From Streptomyces sp. NBC_00690 (lineage in GTDB: Bacteria; Actinomycetota; Actinomycetes; Streptomycetales; Streptomycetaceae), in assembly GCF_036226685.1 (NCBI RefSeq), contig NZ_CP109009.1, positions 8,645,501-8,709,500 on the forward strand: a DNA stretch of 64,000 bases, in the 5' to 3' direction. Made by a program: the position numbers and the translations under genes. This document shows, piece after piece, positions 10,022 through 18,652 of the stretch (within the stretch, counting starts at the first letter, position 1; each line of letters begins with the position of its first letter). Below the pieces are notes generated by a model that was given only the letters and a program-made list of their open reading frames with translations, did not search any database and was not told the origin of the DNA.

Positions 10022-10616
10022 GATCCCGGTGGGACCGGGGAGGGAATCGCACCCCCTGATCTCCGTATGTGCGTGGGGTGTTCTCTCCCCTGCAAACAGT
10101 CTGGTACCCCGTCGTCCGGCCCTGACCCGAACGACGGGCCACCGGGTGCGGACCGACCCCGTACGGGCCCGAACAGACTCGCATCAACACCGAACGTACA
10201 TTCGGTCATTTATCCAATATTGCCGTGGTATTGCGGCAGTGTGGCGAAACGGGCGTCGCCCTTCCCGGTACCACCCCGGGTCGCTACGTTGCAGTGCACG
10301 ATCTCTCGGGACCCCTCGGCCACCGGCAGCGGGAAGGGCACGCGGTTGAACGACGGCACCTCACGACGACGGCGATCCGCGCGCCGGCCGTCCGCACGCG
10401 ATCGACCTCAGCCCGTCGGGAGACCTGCCGAGCCGGCCGCCGCTCCCGCTTCGACGTCCGGCCACCGCCGCGGTGGACCGCGCCCGTCGGCCCGGCGCTG
10501 CCACCGCGACCTCCGTCCGTGCTCCGACACCTCTTCGAGCACCGCAGCGGATGCCCCGGGAGTGCCACGCAACCTCACTCCGTCCGACACCGTCCACCAC
10601 ATCCGAAGGAAGAGCC
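10022..10616 (+). other. long leader/intergenic region upstream of metY
   Basis: About 595 bases before metY. The stretch near 10195-10240 is unusually AT-rich (TTTATCCAATATTG) and probably contains the promoter. A small hairpin TGCCG/CGGCA flanks TGGTATTG nearby. A long GC-rich leader follows to the start codon. I looked for the conserved cores of S-box/SAM-I and SAM-IV aptamers and did not find them, so no riboswitch is called, although methionine genes are often controlled this way. Confidence 0.5.
10108..10138 (+). terminator. hairpin downstream of the hypothetical gene
   Basis: Arms CCCGTCGT (10108-10115) and ACGACGGG (10131-10138) form an 8-bp perfect stem about 90 nt after the stop codon. 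There is no U tract, as is common in high-GC genomes. Weakly supported as a terminator. Confidence 0.4.
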
Positions 10617-11975
10617 ATGAGCCAGCCCATCGACTCGGTCGCCGCCGGTCACACGCCCGACGACACCGCATCCGTACCCGGCCCGGGCTGGTCCTTCGAG
10701 ACCAAGCAGGTCCACGCCGGCACCGCACCCGACCCCACCACCGGTGCGCGGGCCGTCCCGATCTACCAGACGACGTCCTTCGTCTTCCGTGACACCCAGC
10801 ACGCGGCCGACCTCTTCTCGCTCGCGGAGCCCGGGAACATCTACACCCGGATCCACAACCCCACTCAGGACGCCCTGGAGCAGCGGGTCGCAGCCCTGGA
10901 GGGTGGGGTGGCCGCCGTTGCGCTCGCCTCCGGACAGGCCGCCGAGACCCTGGCGATCCTGACCCTGGCGAGCGCCGGCGACCACATCGTCTCCAGCACC
11001 TCCCTCTACGGAGGCACGTACAACCTCTTCCGCCACACCTTGCCCCGCTTCGGCATCGAGGTCTCCTTCGTCGACGACCCGGACGACCTCGACGCCTGGC
11101 GCGCCGCCGTCCGCCCCAACACCAAGGCGCTCTTCGCCGAAACGCTGGGCAATCCCCGCGGCAACGTCCTCGACGTACAGGGAGTGGCGGACACCGCCCA
11201 CGCTGCCGGCGTCCCACTGATCGTCGACAACACGGTCCCCACGCCCTACCTGCTGCGGCCCATCGAGCACGGCGCCGACATCGTCGTCCACTCGGCGACC
11301 AAGTTCCTCGGCGGCCACGGCACCACCCTCGGCGGTGTCGTCGTGGACGGCGGCACCTTCGACTTCGGAGCGCACGCCGAGCGCTTCCCCGACTTCAACG
11401 AGCCTGACCCCAGCTACCACGGCCTGAGGTACTGGCCCGCCCTGGGGCCCAGCGCCTTTGCCATCAAGCTCCGCGTCCAACTCCTGCGGGACATCGGCCC
11501 CGCCATCGCACCGCACTCCGCCTTCCTCCTGCTCCAGGGCATCGAAACGCTCAGCCTGCGCATCGAGCGGCACTCCGCCAACGCCCAGGCGCTCGCCGAA
11601 TGGCTGTCGCAGCGCGACGAAGTGGCCGCCGTCCACTACCCCGGCCTGCCCGGCAACCGGTGGCACGGGGCCGCCCAGCGCTATCTCCCGCGTGGCGCCG
11701 GTGCCGTCCTCTCCTTCGAACTGCGGGATGGGGTGGAAGCCGGCAAGCGCTTCGTCGACGCCGTGGAACTCTTCAGCCATCTCGCCAACATCGGCGATGT
11801 ACGCAGCTTGATCATCCATCCGGCATCCACCACGCACAGCCAGCTCTCCCCCGAGCAGCTCGCCGCCACCGGAACCTCCCCCGGGCTGGTCCGACTCTCG
11901 GTGGGTGTTGAGAACATCGCCGACCTCAAGGCGGATCTGGAAGCAGGATTCCGCGCGGCGAAGGGCGCATCCTGA
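10617..11975 (+). CDS. metY: O-acetylhomoserine (O-acetylserine) sulfhydrylase
   Basis: PLP enzyme of the Cys/Met-metabolism family, 452 aa. It replaces the acetyl group of O-acetylhomoserine with sulfide to give homocysteine. The PLP lysine is K229 in [10 protein letters not shown]. The N-terminal [10 protein letters not shown] and [10 protein letters not shown] segments and the C-terminal [11 protein letters not shown] are hallmarks, and length and insertions fit the bifunctional O-acetylhomoserine/O-acetylserine sulfhydrylase group. Start ATG 10617 follows GAAGGAAGAGCC. metX starts 17 nt after the stop, so the two are cotranscribed: MetX makes the substrate MetY uses. Both act in the cytoplasm in direct-sulfhydrylation methionine synthesis. 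Confidence 0.94.
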   Translation: MSQPIDSVAAGHTPDDTASVPGPGWSFETKQVHAGTAPDPTTGARAVPIYQTTSFVFRDTQHAADLFSLAEPGNIYTRIHNPTQDALEQRVAALEGGVAAVALASGQAAETLAILTLASAGDHIVSSTSLYGGTYNLFRHTLPRFGIEVSFVDDPDDLDAWRAAVRPNTKALFAETLGNPRGNVLDVQGVADTAHAAGVPLIVDNTVPTPYLLRPIEHGADIVVHSATKFLGGHGTTLGGVVVDGGTFDFGAHAERFPDFNEPDPSYHGLRYWPALGPSAFAIKLRVQLLRDIGPAIAPHSAFLLLQGIETLSLRIERHSANAQALAEWLSQRDEVAAVHYPGLPGNRWHGAAQRYLPRGAGAVLSFELRDGVEAGKRFVDAVELFSHLANIGDVRSLIIHPASTTHSQLSPEQLAATGTSPGLVRLSVGVENIADLKADLEAGFRAAKGAS

Positions 11976-11992
11976 ACCCTCAGGCCCACACG

Positions 11993-13135
11993 GTGTCCCG
12001 GAACGCCCTCCTGCCCCCCGCCACCGGGGCCTGGCAGGAGGGCGACCCGCCCGGCCGGCGACAGTGGGCCCGACTGCGCTCGGCACTGCCCCTGGAGAGC
12101 GGCGGGGAACTCCCGGGGGCCCGGATGGCGTACGAGACTTGGGGGCAGCTCGCCCCCGACGCATCCAACGCGGTACTCGTGCTCCACGCGCTGACCGGCG
12201 ACAGCCACGTCAGCGGCCCGGCCGGCCCAGGCCATCTCACCGCGGGCTGGTGGGACGGGCTGATCGGGCCGGGACGCGCCCTCGACACCGACCGCTGGTT
12301 CGTGGTCGCCCCCAATGTGCTCGGCGGCTGTCAGGGCAGCACCGGCCCGTCCTCGCCCCACCCCGACGGCGGTCGTTGGGGCGGAGCCTTTCCCTTCGTG
12401 ACCACCCGGGACCAGACCGAGGCTGAAGCACGCCTCGCGGATCAGTTGGGCATCGATCGCTGGGCCCTCGTGGTCGGCGGCTCGATGGGAGGGATGCGAG
12501 CGTTGGAGTGGGCGGTGTCCTGGCCGGACCGGGTGGCCTCGCTGCTCGTGCTCACCTCCACCGCGGCGGCGAGCGCGGAACAGATAGCCTGGGCGAGCGT
12601 GCAGTTGGGCGCGATCCGTAGCGACGCCAACTGGCGCGGCGGTGACTACCACGACGCCGGACCCGGGCGCGGACCCCACCAGGGCCTGGGGCTCGCCCGA
12701 CGACTGGCGCATGTCACCTACCGCAGCGAGAGCGAACTCGACATCAGGTTCGGGCGCGCGGCGCAGGAAGCGGAAGACCCCTGGCGCGGCGGTCGCTACC
12801 AGGTTCAGTCGTATCTCGACCACCACGCCAGCAAACTGGTCCACCGCTTCGACGCCGGCAGCTACGTCGTCCTCACCGAGGCCATGAACAGCCATGACGT
12901 CGGTCGAGGCCGCGGCGGAACAGCAGCGGCCCTGGGCCGGGTCAGCGCCCGCACGCTGATTGCCGGCGTCGATTCCGACCGGCTCTATCCACTCGCGCAG
13001 CAACACCACCTCGCCGCACACATCCCTGGGGCCGACCGGGTACGCACCATCGCATCGCCCTGCGGCCACGACGGGTTCCTTGTAGAGGTCGAGCAGGTCG
13101 CCGCACTGGTCGGGGAACTGCTCGACACCGAGTGA
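11993..13135 (+). CDS. metX: homoserine O-acetyltransferase
   Basis: Alpha/beta-hydrolase-fold acyltransferase, 380 aa, that transfers acetyl from acetyl-CoA to homoserine. Visible landmarks: LVLHALTGDSHVSGP near 60, TGPSSP near 120, nucleophile S164 in GGSMGGMRALEW, and catalytic H359 in PCGHDGFLVE. GTG 11993 is the only sensible start in frame. Its ribosome site is weak, so translation is probably coupled to metY, which ends 17 nt upstream. Family members can prefer succinyl-CoA, and sequence alone does not settle this; pairing with a MetY-type sulfhydrylase favours acetyl. Confidence 0.92.
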   Translation: MSRNALLPPATGAWQEGDPPGRRQWARLRSALPLESGGELPGARMAYETWGQLAPDASNAVLVLHALTGDSHVSGPAGPGHLTAGWWDGLIGPGRALDTDRWFVVAPNVLGGCQGSTGPSSPHPDGGRWGGAFPFVTTRDQTEAEARLADQLGIDRWALVVGGSMGGMRALEWAVSWPDRVASLLVLTSTAAASAEQIAWASVQLGAIRSDANWRGGDYHDAGPGRGPHQGLGLARRLAHVTYRSESELDIRFGRAAQEAEDPWRGGRYQVQSYLDHHASKLVHRFDAGSYVVLTEAMNSHDVGRGRGGTAAALGRVSARTLIAGVDSDRLYPLAQQHHLAAHIPGADRVRTIASPCGHDGFLVEVEQVAALVGELLDTE

Positions 13136-13205
13136 CCAGAGTGACCCGAGTGACCCGAGAGGCCGGGAACGTATCCACGGCCGCCACGTCCTTCCGTGCG
13201 CGGGT

Positions 13206-14306
13206 CTAGGGACTGAAGGAGAGGAAGATGAACGCGGCGAACAACACCAGGTGCACCCCGCCCTGGAGGAGCGTCGCCCGCCCCGGCACCACGGTCAGGG
13301 CGCTGACCACCGCGGTGAGCACCAGCAGCACCATATGGGTGGCGTCCTCGCCCAGTACCAGCGGTCCTTCGAGCCAGAGCGTCGCCAACGCGATGGCCGG
13401 AATGGTCAGACCGATGCTGGCGATCGCAGAGCCGTAGGCCAGATTGAGACTGGTCTGCATCCGGCCAAGACGGGCCGCTCGTGCGGCGGCGAGCGTCTCC
13501 GGAGCGAGCACCAGCAGGGCGATCACCACACCGACCACCGCCGTGGGCAATCCCGCCGACTCCACACCGTCCTCGATGGCCGGCGAGACCAGCTTCGCAT
13601 TGCCGACCACGGCCACCAGCGCCAGTACCAACAGCGCGACGCTCGACCAGGTCTCACGGTCGTTCGGCAGCGGGGCGTGGTCATCGGGGTCGGCGGCCTG
13701 GTCCTGGGAGCGCACCGGAAGGAAGTAGTCCCGGTGGCGCACCGTCTGGACCCCGACGAACAACGCATACAGACACAGGGATGCCCCGGCGGCGAACGCC
13801 AACTGGCTTCCGGTGAACTCGGGGCCGGGCTGACCCGTAGTGAAGGTCGGCAGCACCAGGGTCATCGTGGCGAGCGTGCAGACGGTCGCCAGGGCGCCGC
13901 CGGAACCCTCGGCATTGAAGACGGCGACCCGATTGCGCAAGGCTCCGACCAGTACCGAGAAGCCGACGATCCCATTGCACGTGATCATGACGGCGGCGAA
14001 GACGGTGTCCCTGGCGTAGGTGGATGCCTTGGCGCCGCCCCCCGCCATCAACGTCACGATCAGCCCCACCTCGATGACGGTCACGGCAACGGCGAGGACG
14101 AGCGAGCCGAACGGCTCACCGACGCGGTGCGCCACCACCTCCGCATGGTGCACCGCGGCCAGCACGGCACCGATGAGACACACCCCGATGAGCGCAACGG
14201 CAGGACCGGGCAGCTCCCGACCCCACCCCAGTACGAGGGCGATCACCGCAATGGGCGGCACCCACGTGGTCCACTGGGATCTCAGCCGTGGTGCGCCAGT
14301 CTTCAT
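13206..14306 (-). CDS. calcium/proton antiporter, ChaA-type CaCA family
   Basis: Integral membrane protein of 366 aa with about 11 hydrophobic segments. The first alpha-repeat reads GEPFGSLVLAVAVTVIEVGL (about 77-96), with the paired acidic residues of the CaCA superfamily as in ChaA; the second is around APETLAAARAARLGRMQ (about 265-285). These transporters expel Ca2+ (or Na+/K+) in exchange for protons. The region at about 190-215 (DQAADPDDHAP) is a charged cytosolic loop. ATG 14306 (MKTGAPRLRSQ) is chosen because the hydrophobic core starts soon after it. The gene converges with metX, leaving about 70 bases that carry three GAGTGACC-like repeats. Confidence 0.85.
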   Translation of the reverse strand: MKTGAPRLRSQWTTWVPPIAVIALVLGWGRELPGPAVALIGVCLIGAVLAAVHHAEVVAHRVGEPFGSLVLAVAVTVIEVGLIVTLMAGGGAKASTYARDTVFAAVMITCNGIVGFSVLVGALRNRVAVFNAEGSGGALATVCTLATMTLVLPTFTTGQPGPEFTGSQLAFAAGASLCLYALFVGVQTVRHRDYFLPVRSQDQAADPDDHAPLPNDRETWSSVALLVLALVAVVGNAKLVSPAIEDGVESAGLPTAVVGVVIALLVLAPETLAAARAARLGRMQTSLNLAYGSAIASIGLTIPAIALATLWLEGPLVLGEDATHMVLLVLTAVVSALTVVPGRATLLQGGVHLVLFAAFIFLSFSP

Positions 14307-14523
14307 GCACGCCACGCTGCCAGCAGCGAGGGCCGGGCGCGCGGGGTGCTGCGCCAACGGGGTGCGGAGCGCAACCCCTCACCGGCGCTTCGGAACGGAC
14401 CGGCTGTCGACCTGCGCAACTGCTCGGGGCCGTCCACCCCGAGCAGTTCCGACGACCGGCTTCACCGCTGAGACGACCGCACCCGCCCGCAGCCGGTGGC
14501 CGGCCCGCTTCGAACGGTGTGCC

Positions 14524-16920
14524 TCATCGTTCGCGCACCTGCACCACCCGTAGGGCGGGCGAGCTCAGAATGTCCTTCTCGCAGAAACGGGAGGTCACCC
14601 ACTTCCCGGCCGCGTACAACTTCGTCTGGTCCTGGTAGTGGGGCGAGAGCGGATTCGACGACTGGGAGTACGTCAGCGAGGTCCGCGCCACCGGGCACCG
14701 CCCCCCATCCCAGCCCACCGCCTGGATATGACTCGACCCCATGGCCACCTCCGCGTACCCGCCCCCCGCGGGATCCCATCGCGCCTCGACCTTGTTCCAC
14801 ACGCCGAGGGACTCCGTACCCCCGTGGACTGCGATGCGCTCGCCGTTGCGGACCACGAACTGGTGCCGTCCGAGCGGTGCGTCAAGGGCGATGCCGGCCT
14901 GGCGCAGTTCGGCCACCGCGGCGGTCAGTGCCTGTCCGAACAGGGCCGACTGGGTGTTGACCGTACGGGGCGTGCCCACCGGATCCGTCACCGAGAACGG
15001 CGTCCGCCAGAGCGTTGCCGCCGACTGGGCGCTCAACCGCCGCCAGAACCGGTCGAAGAGCAGTGCGCCGCGGCTGTCCGCGCCGACCGTGCGATCCCAG
15101 TTCGCCAGAGCCCGGCAGGCTTCCGTGTCATCGGGCAGGGCAGCAGGGCATGCCCGGACCACATCGGTGATCGCCAGGTCCGCGACCGGTACCCGATTGG
15201 CGAACTGCTGACGCTGGAGGTCCGCCACGGTGAGGCTGCCCCTGGCGGCCATGGCCGATACGTCCTCGATCCCACCGCGGGTGCGCAGCGATCGGGGAGT
15301 GCCGACGGTGCCGAAGATCCGCTCGTATCCGGTCAGCGGTTGATTCGCGTTGGCGAGCCAGGCGCTGTCGTTGGAGTTGGCGGCATAGGGAGCGTTGACC
15401 AGGGTGGGCATCCTGGAGGGGCCGAGGATGCCCGGTTGGACCGCGTCCTGGTCCGAGCCGAGAGCACATGCGTTCCGGGACCCGTCCAACACGGCCATGC
15501 CCGAGGCCGGGTACATGGCCTGCCCCAGAGGTGTCGAGCACTGTGTGACCAGCTCATCCGTCATACGGGGCAACACCTGAGACTGGGTGAACAGCGTGCC
15601 GCCCCTGGAGTCCGCGGCGATGGTGTTGACCCAGGGCAATCCCTGGGTCCGTCGTAGCGCGCGCAGGGCTTCGCCGGTGGAACGGGAGGCACCCAGGGCA
15701 AGCGCCGAGTCGGGCAGGCGCAGGTTGCTGGCGTTCGGGTCGTGCAGCGCGTACGCGACGTTCGTCGACCACGGCAGGGGCAGCGTCGGGCCGAGCGAGG
15801 TGATCACGGGGCCGTACCGCGTCCACCATTGCGTACGCGTGACGGGGGACGCGCCCTTCACCTCGACGGTGACCGTCCGCTGACGCATCCTCTCCCGCAG
15901 ACCGTCCACGACGTACACGGTGGGATCGGCGGGGTCGAGCACCAACTGGTGCAGATTCATCGGTACGCCGGTGGAGACGGTGTGGCTCCACGCCATCTTC
16001 TCGTTGAAGCCGATGTTCACCACGGTGGTGCCCAACAGGGCACCGCCCGACACGTTCAACACGCCGGGAATGGTCTGCTGGACCTGCCAGAACCGTCGTC
16101 CGCCGTGCCAGGGGTAGTGGGGATTGCCCAGCAGCAGTCCACGTCCGTCGGCGGTCGTGTTGCCACTGAACGCGACGGCGTTGGAGCCCATCTCCGCACT
16201 CCGTGTGCTCTCGTCCGAGAACAGCCGACGTGCCGCCTCCGCTGCCGCTGTGGGGACGGGTACGGTCGCGGGTCCGCCCACCCGCTGGGGTGGCTGCGCC
16301 GAGGTGATGCTGTCGACGAGCCGTCCCTGACCGCCGAGCACCGCGAGGGCATGGTTTCGCCGCGCCACGTCAAGGGCGGACACCGGACGCACCCAGGCGG
16401 CGTTCTGGCAGGCCGGATCGGTGATCTGACGTTGCTTCAGCCAGGCGTTGTATCCGGCTGCCCAGCCGCGCATCAGCTCCTTCGATGCCCTGCTGGGTCC
16501 CCTCGGTGCGGGCGTGGCGAGAAGTTGTTCGACCGTCCTGCTGTCGCGCACCCCTCGGAAGTACAGATCGCTGGAGAGGTTGCTGGCAGCCGCCGACAGT
16601 GAATCGTCGGAGTCGGCTTCGGGGCCGAAGTGCAGGGACCGTTCCCCGCGCACCGTCAGGAAGCCGTCGGCGAGGACGCACACCTGATCGGCCGCCTGCG
16701 CCCAGCCGGTGCCGAAGCCGAGACCCGCGTAGTCCTTCGCCAGGACATGGGGGATGCCGTACTCGGTATACCGGATCACTGCGGACAGACCATCACCGGC
16801 CAAGCGGAGAGCAGGTGGTGCGGTGCTGCGGGCCGCGGCGCTGGTCGGCAGGAGGGTCGCCCCTATCGCCAGGGCGATGCCCACGAGTCCAAAGCGTCCG
16901 GTACGGGTACGGAGCAACAC
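14524..16920 (-). CDS. secreted penicillin acylase family protein (AHL/penicillin V/aculeacin acylase type)
   Basis: Exported Ntn-hydrolase precursor, 798 aa. A Sec signal peptide occupies about residues 1-30 (Leu/Ile/Ala core, cleavage near SAAA-RS). The alpha chain begins with IRYTEYGIPHVLAKDYAGLG. Autocatalytic cleavage is expected before S246 in EMGSNAVAFSG, making Ser the N-terminal nucleophile of the beta chain; LLGNPHYPW follows as in the family. Size and motifs match the actinomycete group that includes aculeacin A acylase, Streptomyces penicillin V acylases and the AHL acylase AhlM. Likely substrates are long-chain N-acyl amides (lipopeptides, acyl-homoserine lactones, penicillin V); which one is not determinable. 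Start GTG 16920 has GGAGG 5 nt upstream. Confidence 0.9.
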   Translation of the reverse strand: MLLRTRTGRFGLVGIALAIGATLLPTSAAARSTAPPALRLAGDGLSAVIRYTEYGIPHVLAKDYAGLGFGTGWAQAADQVCVLADGFLTVRGERSLHFGPEADSDDSLSAAASNLSSDLYFRGVRDSRTVEQLLATPAPRGPSRASKELMRGWAAGYNAWLKQRQITDPACQNAAWVRPVSALDVARRNHALAVLGGQGRLVDSITSAQPPQRVGGPATVPVPTAAAEAARRLFSDESTRSAEMGSNAVAFSGNTTADGRGLLLGNPHYPWHGGRRFWQVQQTIPGVLNVSGGALLGTTVVNIGFNEKMAWSHTVSTGVPMNLHQLVLDPADPTVYVVDGLRERMRQRTVTVEVKGASPVTRTQWWTRYGPVITSLGPTLPLPWSTNVAYALHDPNASNLRLPDSALALGASRSTGEALRALRRTQGLPWVNTIAADSRGGTLFTQSQVLPRMTDELVTQCSTPLGQAMYPASGMAVLDGSRNACALGSDQDAVQPGILGPSRMPTLVNAPYAANSNDSAWLANANQPLTGYERIFGTVGTPRSLRTRGGIEDVSAMAARGSLTVADLQRQQFANRVPVADLAITDVVRACPAALPDDTEACRALANWDRTVGADSRGALLFDRFWRRLSAQSAATLWRTPFSVTDPVGTPRTVNTQSALFGQALTAAVAELRQAGIALDAPLGRHQFVVRNGERIAVHGGTESLGVWNKVEARWDPAGGGYAEVAMGSSHIQAVGWDGGRCPVARTSLTYSQSSNPLSPHYQDQTKLYAAGKWVTSRFCEKDILSSPALRVVQVRER

Positions 16921-17611
16921 GGTGCCTCCCCAGAGGGGCGAACGACAAGGGGTCGCCCCATGCAGTCAGCCCGGGTATTTCCTGTCAACGGGGCGATCAG
17001 GCCAACCGAGGAGGGCGCGTGTCATCCCTTGCACGCCCCCGGTTTACCGAGGTCGGGGTTGTGTTGTGTGCGGGGCTTGGGCAGCCCTGGGGCTGGTGGG
17101 CTCCTGGGTTGCGTGCGCCCCCGTTGAGGGAGTCCGGAATCTATCGGTGCGAGGGTGTGGTCCGACCTCATCCCGGAGGGATTCGGATGACGCCGGGCCT
17201 GTCGACGGGCATCGTCGAGCCGCTGTTCGCTGGTCATCCATCGCTCGCTCAGGGCGCACTCTCAACCTCAAGTCTAGGGTGAGAGTTGTATGGGTCGCCC
17301 TCTGGTTCGGAAGCCCGTCGGAAGATGCCCCCTCCCTGTTTTCCATCGCGGAAAGACGAGGAGTCGGCCGAGCCGCCGAGGTGTCGGTGGCGTTGTCGAG
17401 CGCCAGATCCACCAGTTGGTGCCGGTCGTGAACCGCTGTCCCTGCACCGATCACGATCGATTCGCCTCGGATGCCCGGGCGTCTGGGCTGGTGGCCGGGC
17501 CGGTGGCTTCGGCACGCGATCGTGTGGTCCGCGCCGGGTGCGTCGGCGGCCTGTGCGGGAGGGCGGCAGGTGGCTACGCTGGCTCGGAACCCATGCGGGA
17601 GGAGCACGGAC
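16921..17611. other. gene-poor stretch
   Basis: About 690 bases without a gene I can support. It holds the promoter of the acylase gene on the left and a conspicuous 29-bp dyad at 17258-17286. Several open frames exist on both strands, but none has streptomycete-like codon bias with a ribosome site. Confidence 0.5.
17258..17286. promoter_or_regulatory. 29-bp dyad symmetry, MerR-like operator candidate
   Basis: ACTCTCA (17258-17264) and TGAGAGT (17280-17286) are perfect inverted arms around a 15-bp spacer. Read on the minus strand, the spacer contains ACTTGAGG. The layout, a dyad with a long spacer overlapping a CTTGAG-like -35, resembles MerR-family operators. No MerR gene lies beside it. 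The proposed factor is a guess. Confidence 0.35.
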
Positions 17612-17854
17612 GTGGCCGAGAGCACCACCACCACGCAGATGTTTTCGAGTTGGGAGAAGCCTGAGCTCGACCTCAGCAGAGCGGATTGGCGCTCCGGTAC
17701 CCAAGGGACCGGAGACGTTCAGATCGCCTTCGTCGAAGGCTTCATCGCCATGCGCAACGGCGGCCGACCCGAGAGCCCGTCACTGATCTTCACCCCGGCG
17801 GAGTGGCGGGCGTTCGTGCTGAACGCGCGGGAGGGGGAGTTCGACCTCACCTGA
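17612..17854 (+). CDS. DUF397 domain protein
   Basis: Small 80-aa protein. The C-terminal half, FVEGFIAMRNGGRPESP followed by LIFTPAEWRAFVLNARE, is the DUF397 signature. The first 35 residues (TTTTQMFSSWEKPEL...) are a family-typical variable tail. Start GTG 17612 has GGGAGGAG 7 nt upstream. In Streptomyces such genes are usually paired with an XRE regulator (for example the Scr1/Scr2 and WhiJ-like pairs), but no XRE gene is adjacent here, so this copy is orphaned. It probably modulates a DNA-binding partner encoded elsewhere. Confidence 0.8.
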   Translation: MAESTTTTQMFSSWEKPELDLSRADWRSGTQGTGDVQIAFVEGFIAMRNGGRPESPSLIFTPAEWRAFVLNAREGEFDLT

Positions 17855-18036
17855 CCTGCTGTACCGCCTCCAGCCGTGGGCGCGGTGCGATGGGACGGCG
17901 CTCTGTCCGTCGAGCTGAAACCCTGTTCGCCCGTCGATGGCACTCAGCCGTAGATCGTCCTCGGCTGCCTGGCGTGCTGGCAAGCACCGCGAAATGCACG
18001 AGCGCCCACAACAACCCGTGTGATAGGCACGGGAGC

Positions 18037-18558
18037 ATGGCAGATCTGATCACAACGCGGTTACTTCTCCACCCACTGAGCATCGACGAGGCCCGGCGGT
18101 TGGTGGAGAGCACACCTCAGGGCGAGGACCATTGGGAGGCCGGATATCCCACCGACGGGGATGTGACGGGCGCTCGCAAGTTCCTCGACAACTGCGCCAG
18201 GACGGGTGATACAAGGCCGTACGGCCCGTACGAGCTCCGTCGTGCGGACAACGGCCGGGCCATCGGTGGCGTGGGCTTCCACGGCCCGCCGAACGCCGCC
18301 GGCACGGTGACGATCGGCTACGGACTGGCTCACTCGGCGCAGGGCAAGGGCTACGCCTCGGAGGCACTCCGGGGCCTCTTGGCGGCGGCGCGCGATTGGG
18401 GTGTGGCAGCAGTCGAAGGCGACGCCGATCGGGACAACATCGCATCCCGACGCGTGATGGAAGCCGTCGGGATGCGATGCGTCGCCGAGGACGAACGCCT
18501 GGCCTTCTACCGGATCACCTGGTCCGACGGGCCGGATGACGCGGGGGTTGGACCGTGA
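18037..18558 (+). CDS. GNAT family N-acetyltransferase (RimJ/RimL-like)
   Basis: Cytoplasmic acetyl-CoA-dependent N-acyltransferase, 173 aa. It opens with LITTRLLLHPLS, typical of the RimJ/RimL (Acetyltransf_3) branch. The acetyl-CoA loop is in GLAHSAQGKGYASEAL (about 96-111), and the C-terminal GDADRDNIASRRVMEAVGM is the usual end of the fold. Start ATG 18037 follows CACGGGAGC. The substrate (protein N-terminus, amino sugar or antibiotic) is unknown. It converges with the amidohydrolase gene across a hairpin. Confidence 0.85.
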   Translation: MADLITTRLLLHPLSIDEARRLVESTPQGEDHWEAGYPTDGDVTGARKFLDNCARTGDTRPYGPYELRRADNGRAIGGVGFHGPPNAAGTVTIGYGLAHSAQGKGYASEALRGLLAAARDWGVAAVEGDADRDNIASRRVMEAVGMRCVAEDERLAFYRITWSDGPDDAGVGP

Positions 18559-18600
18559 CCCGCCGCCGCGGTGAGGCCGACGGTCGATGGCGGGCCACGG

Positions 18601-18632
18601 CCCGGTCGTACCCGGTGAGCGGCCCGACCGGG
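18601..18632. terminator. hairpin between converging GNAT and amidohydrolase genes
   Basis: CCCGGTCG (18601-18608) pairs with CGACCGGG (18625-18632). It sits midway between two converging stop codons and could serve both. No U tract. Confidence 0.5.
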
Positions 18633-18652
18633 CGACGACCTGCGCGGATCCG

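Noticed and set aside
10022..10616. SAM-I or SAM-IV riboswitch upstream of metY
   Set aside because: The conserved aptamer cores were not found on reading.
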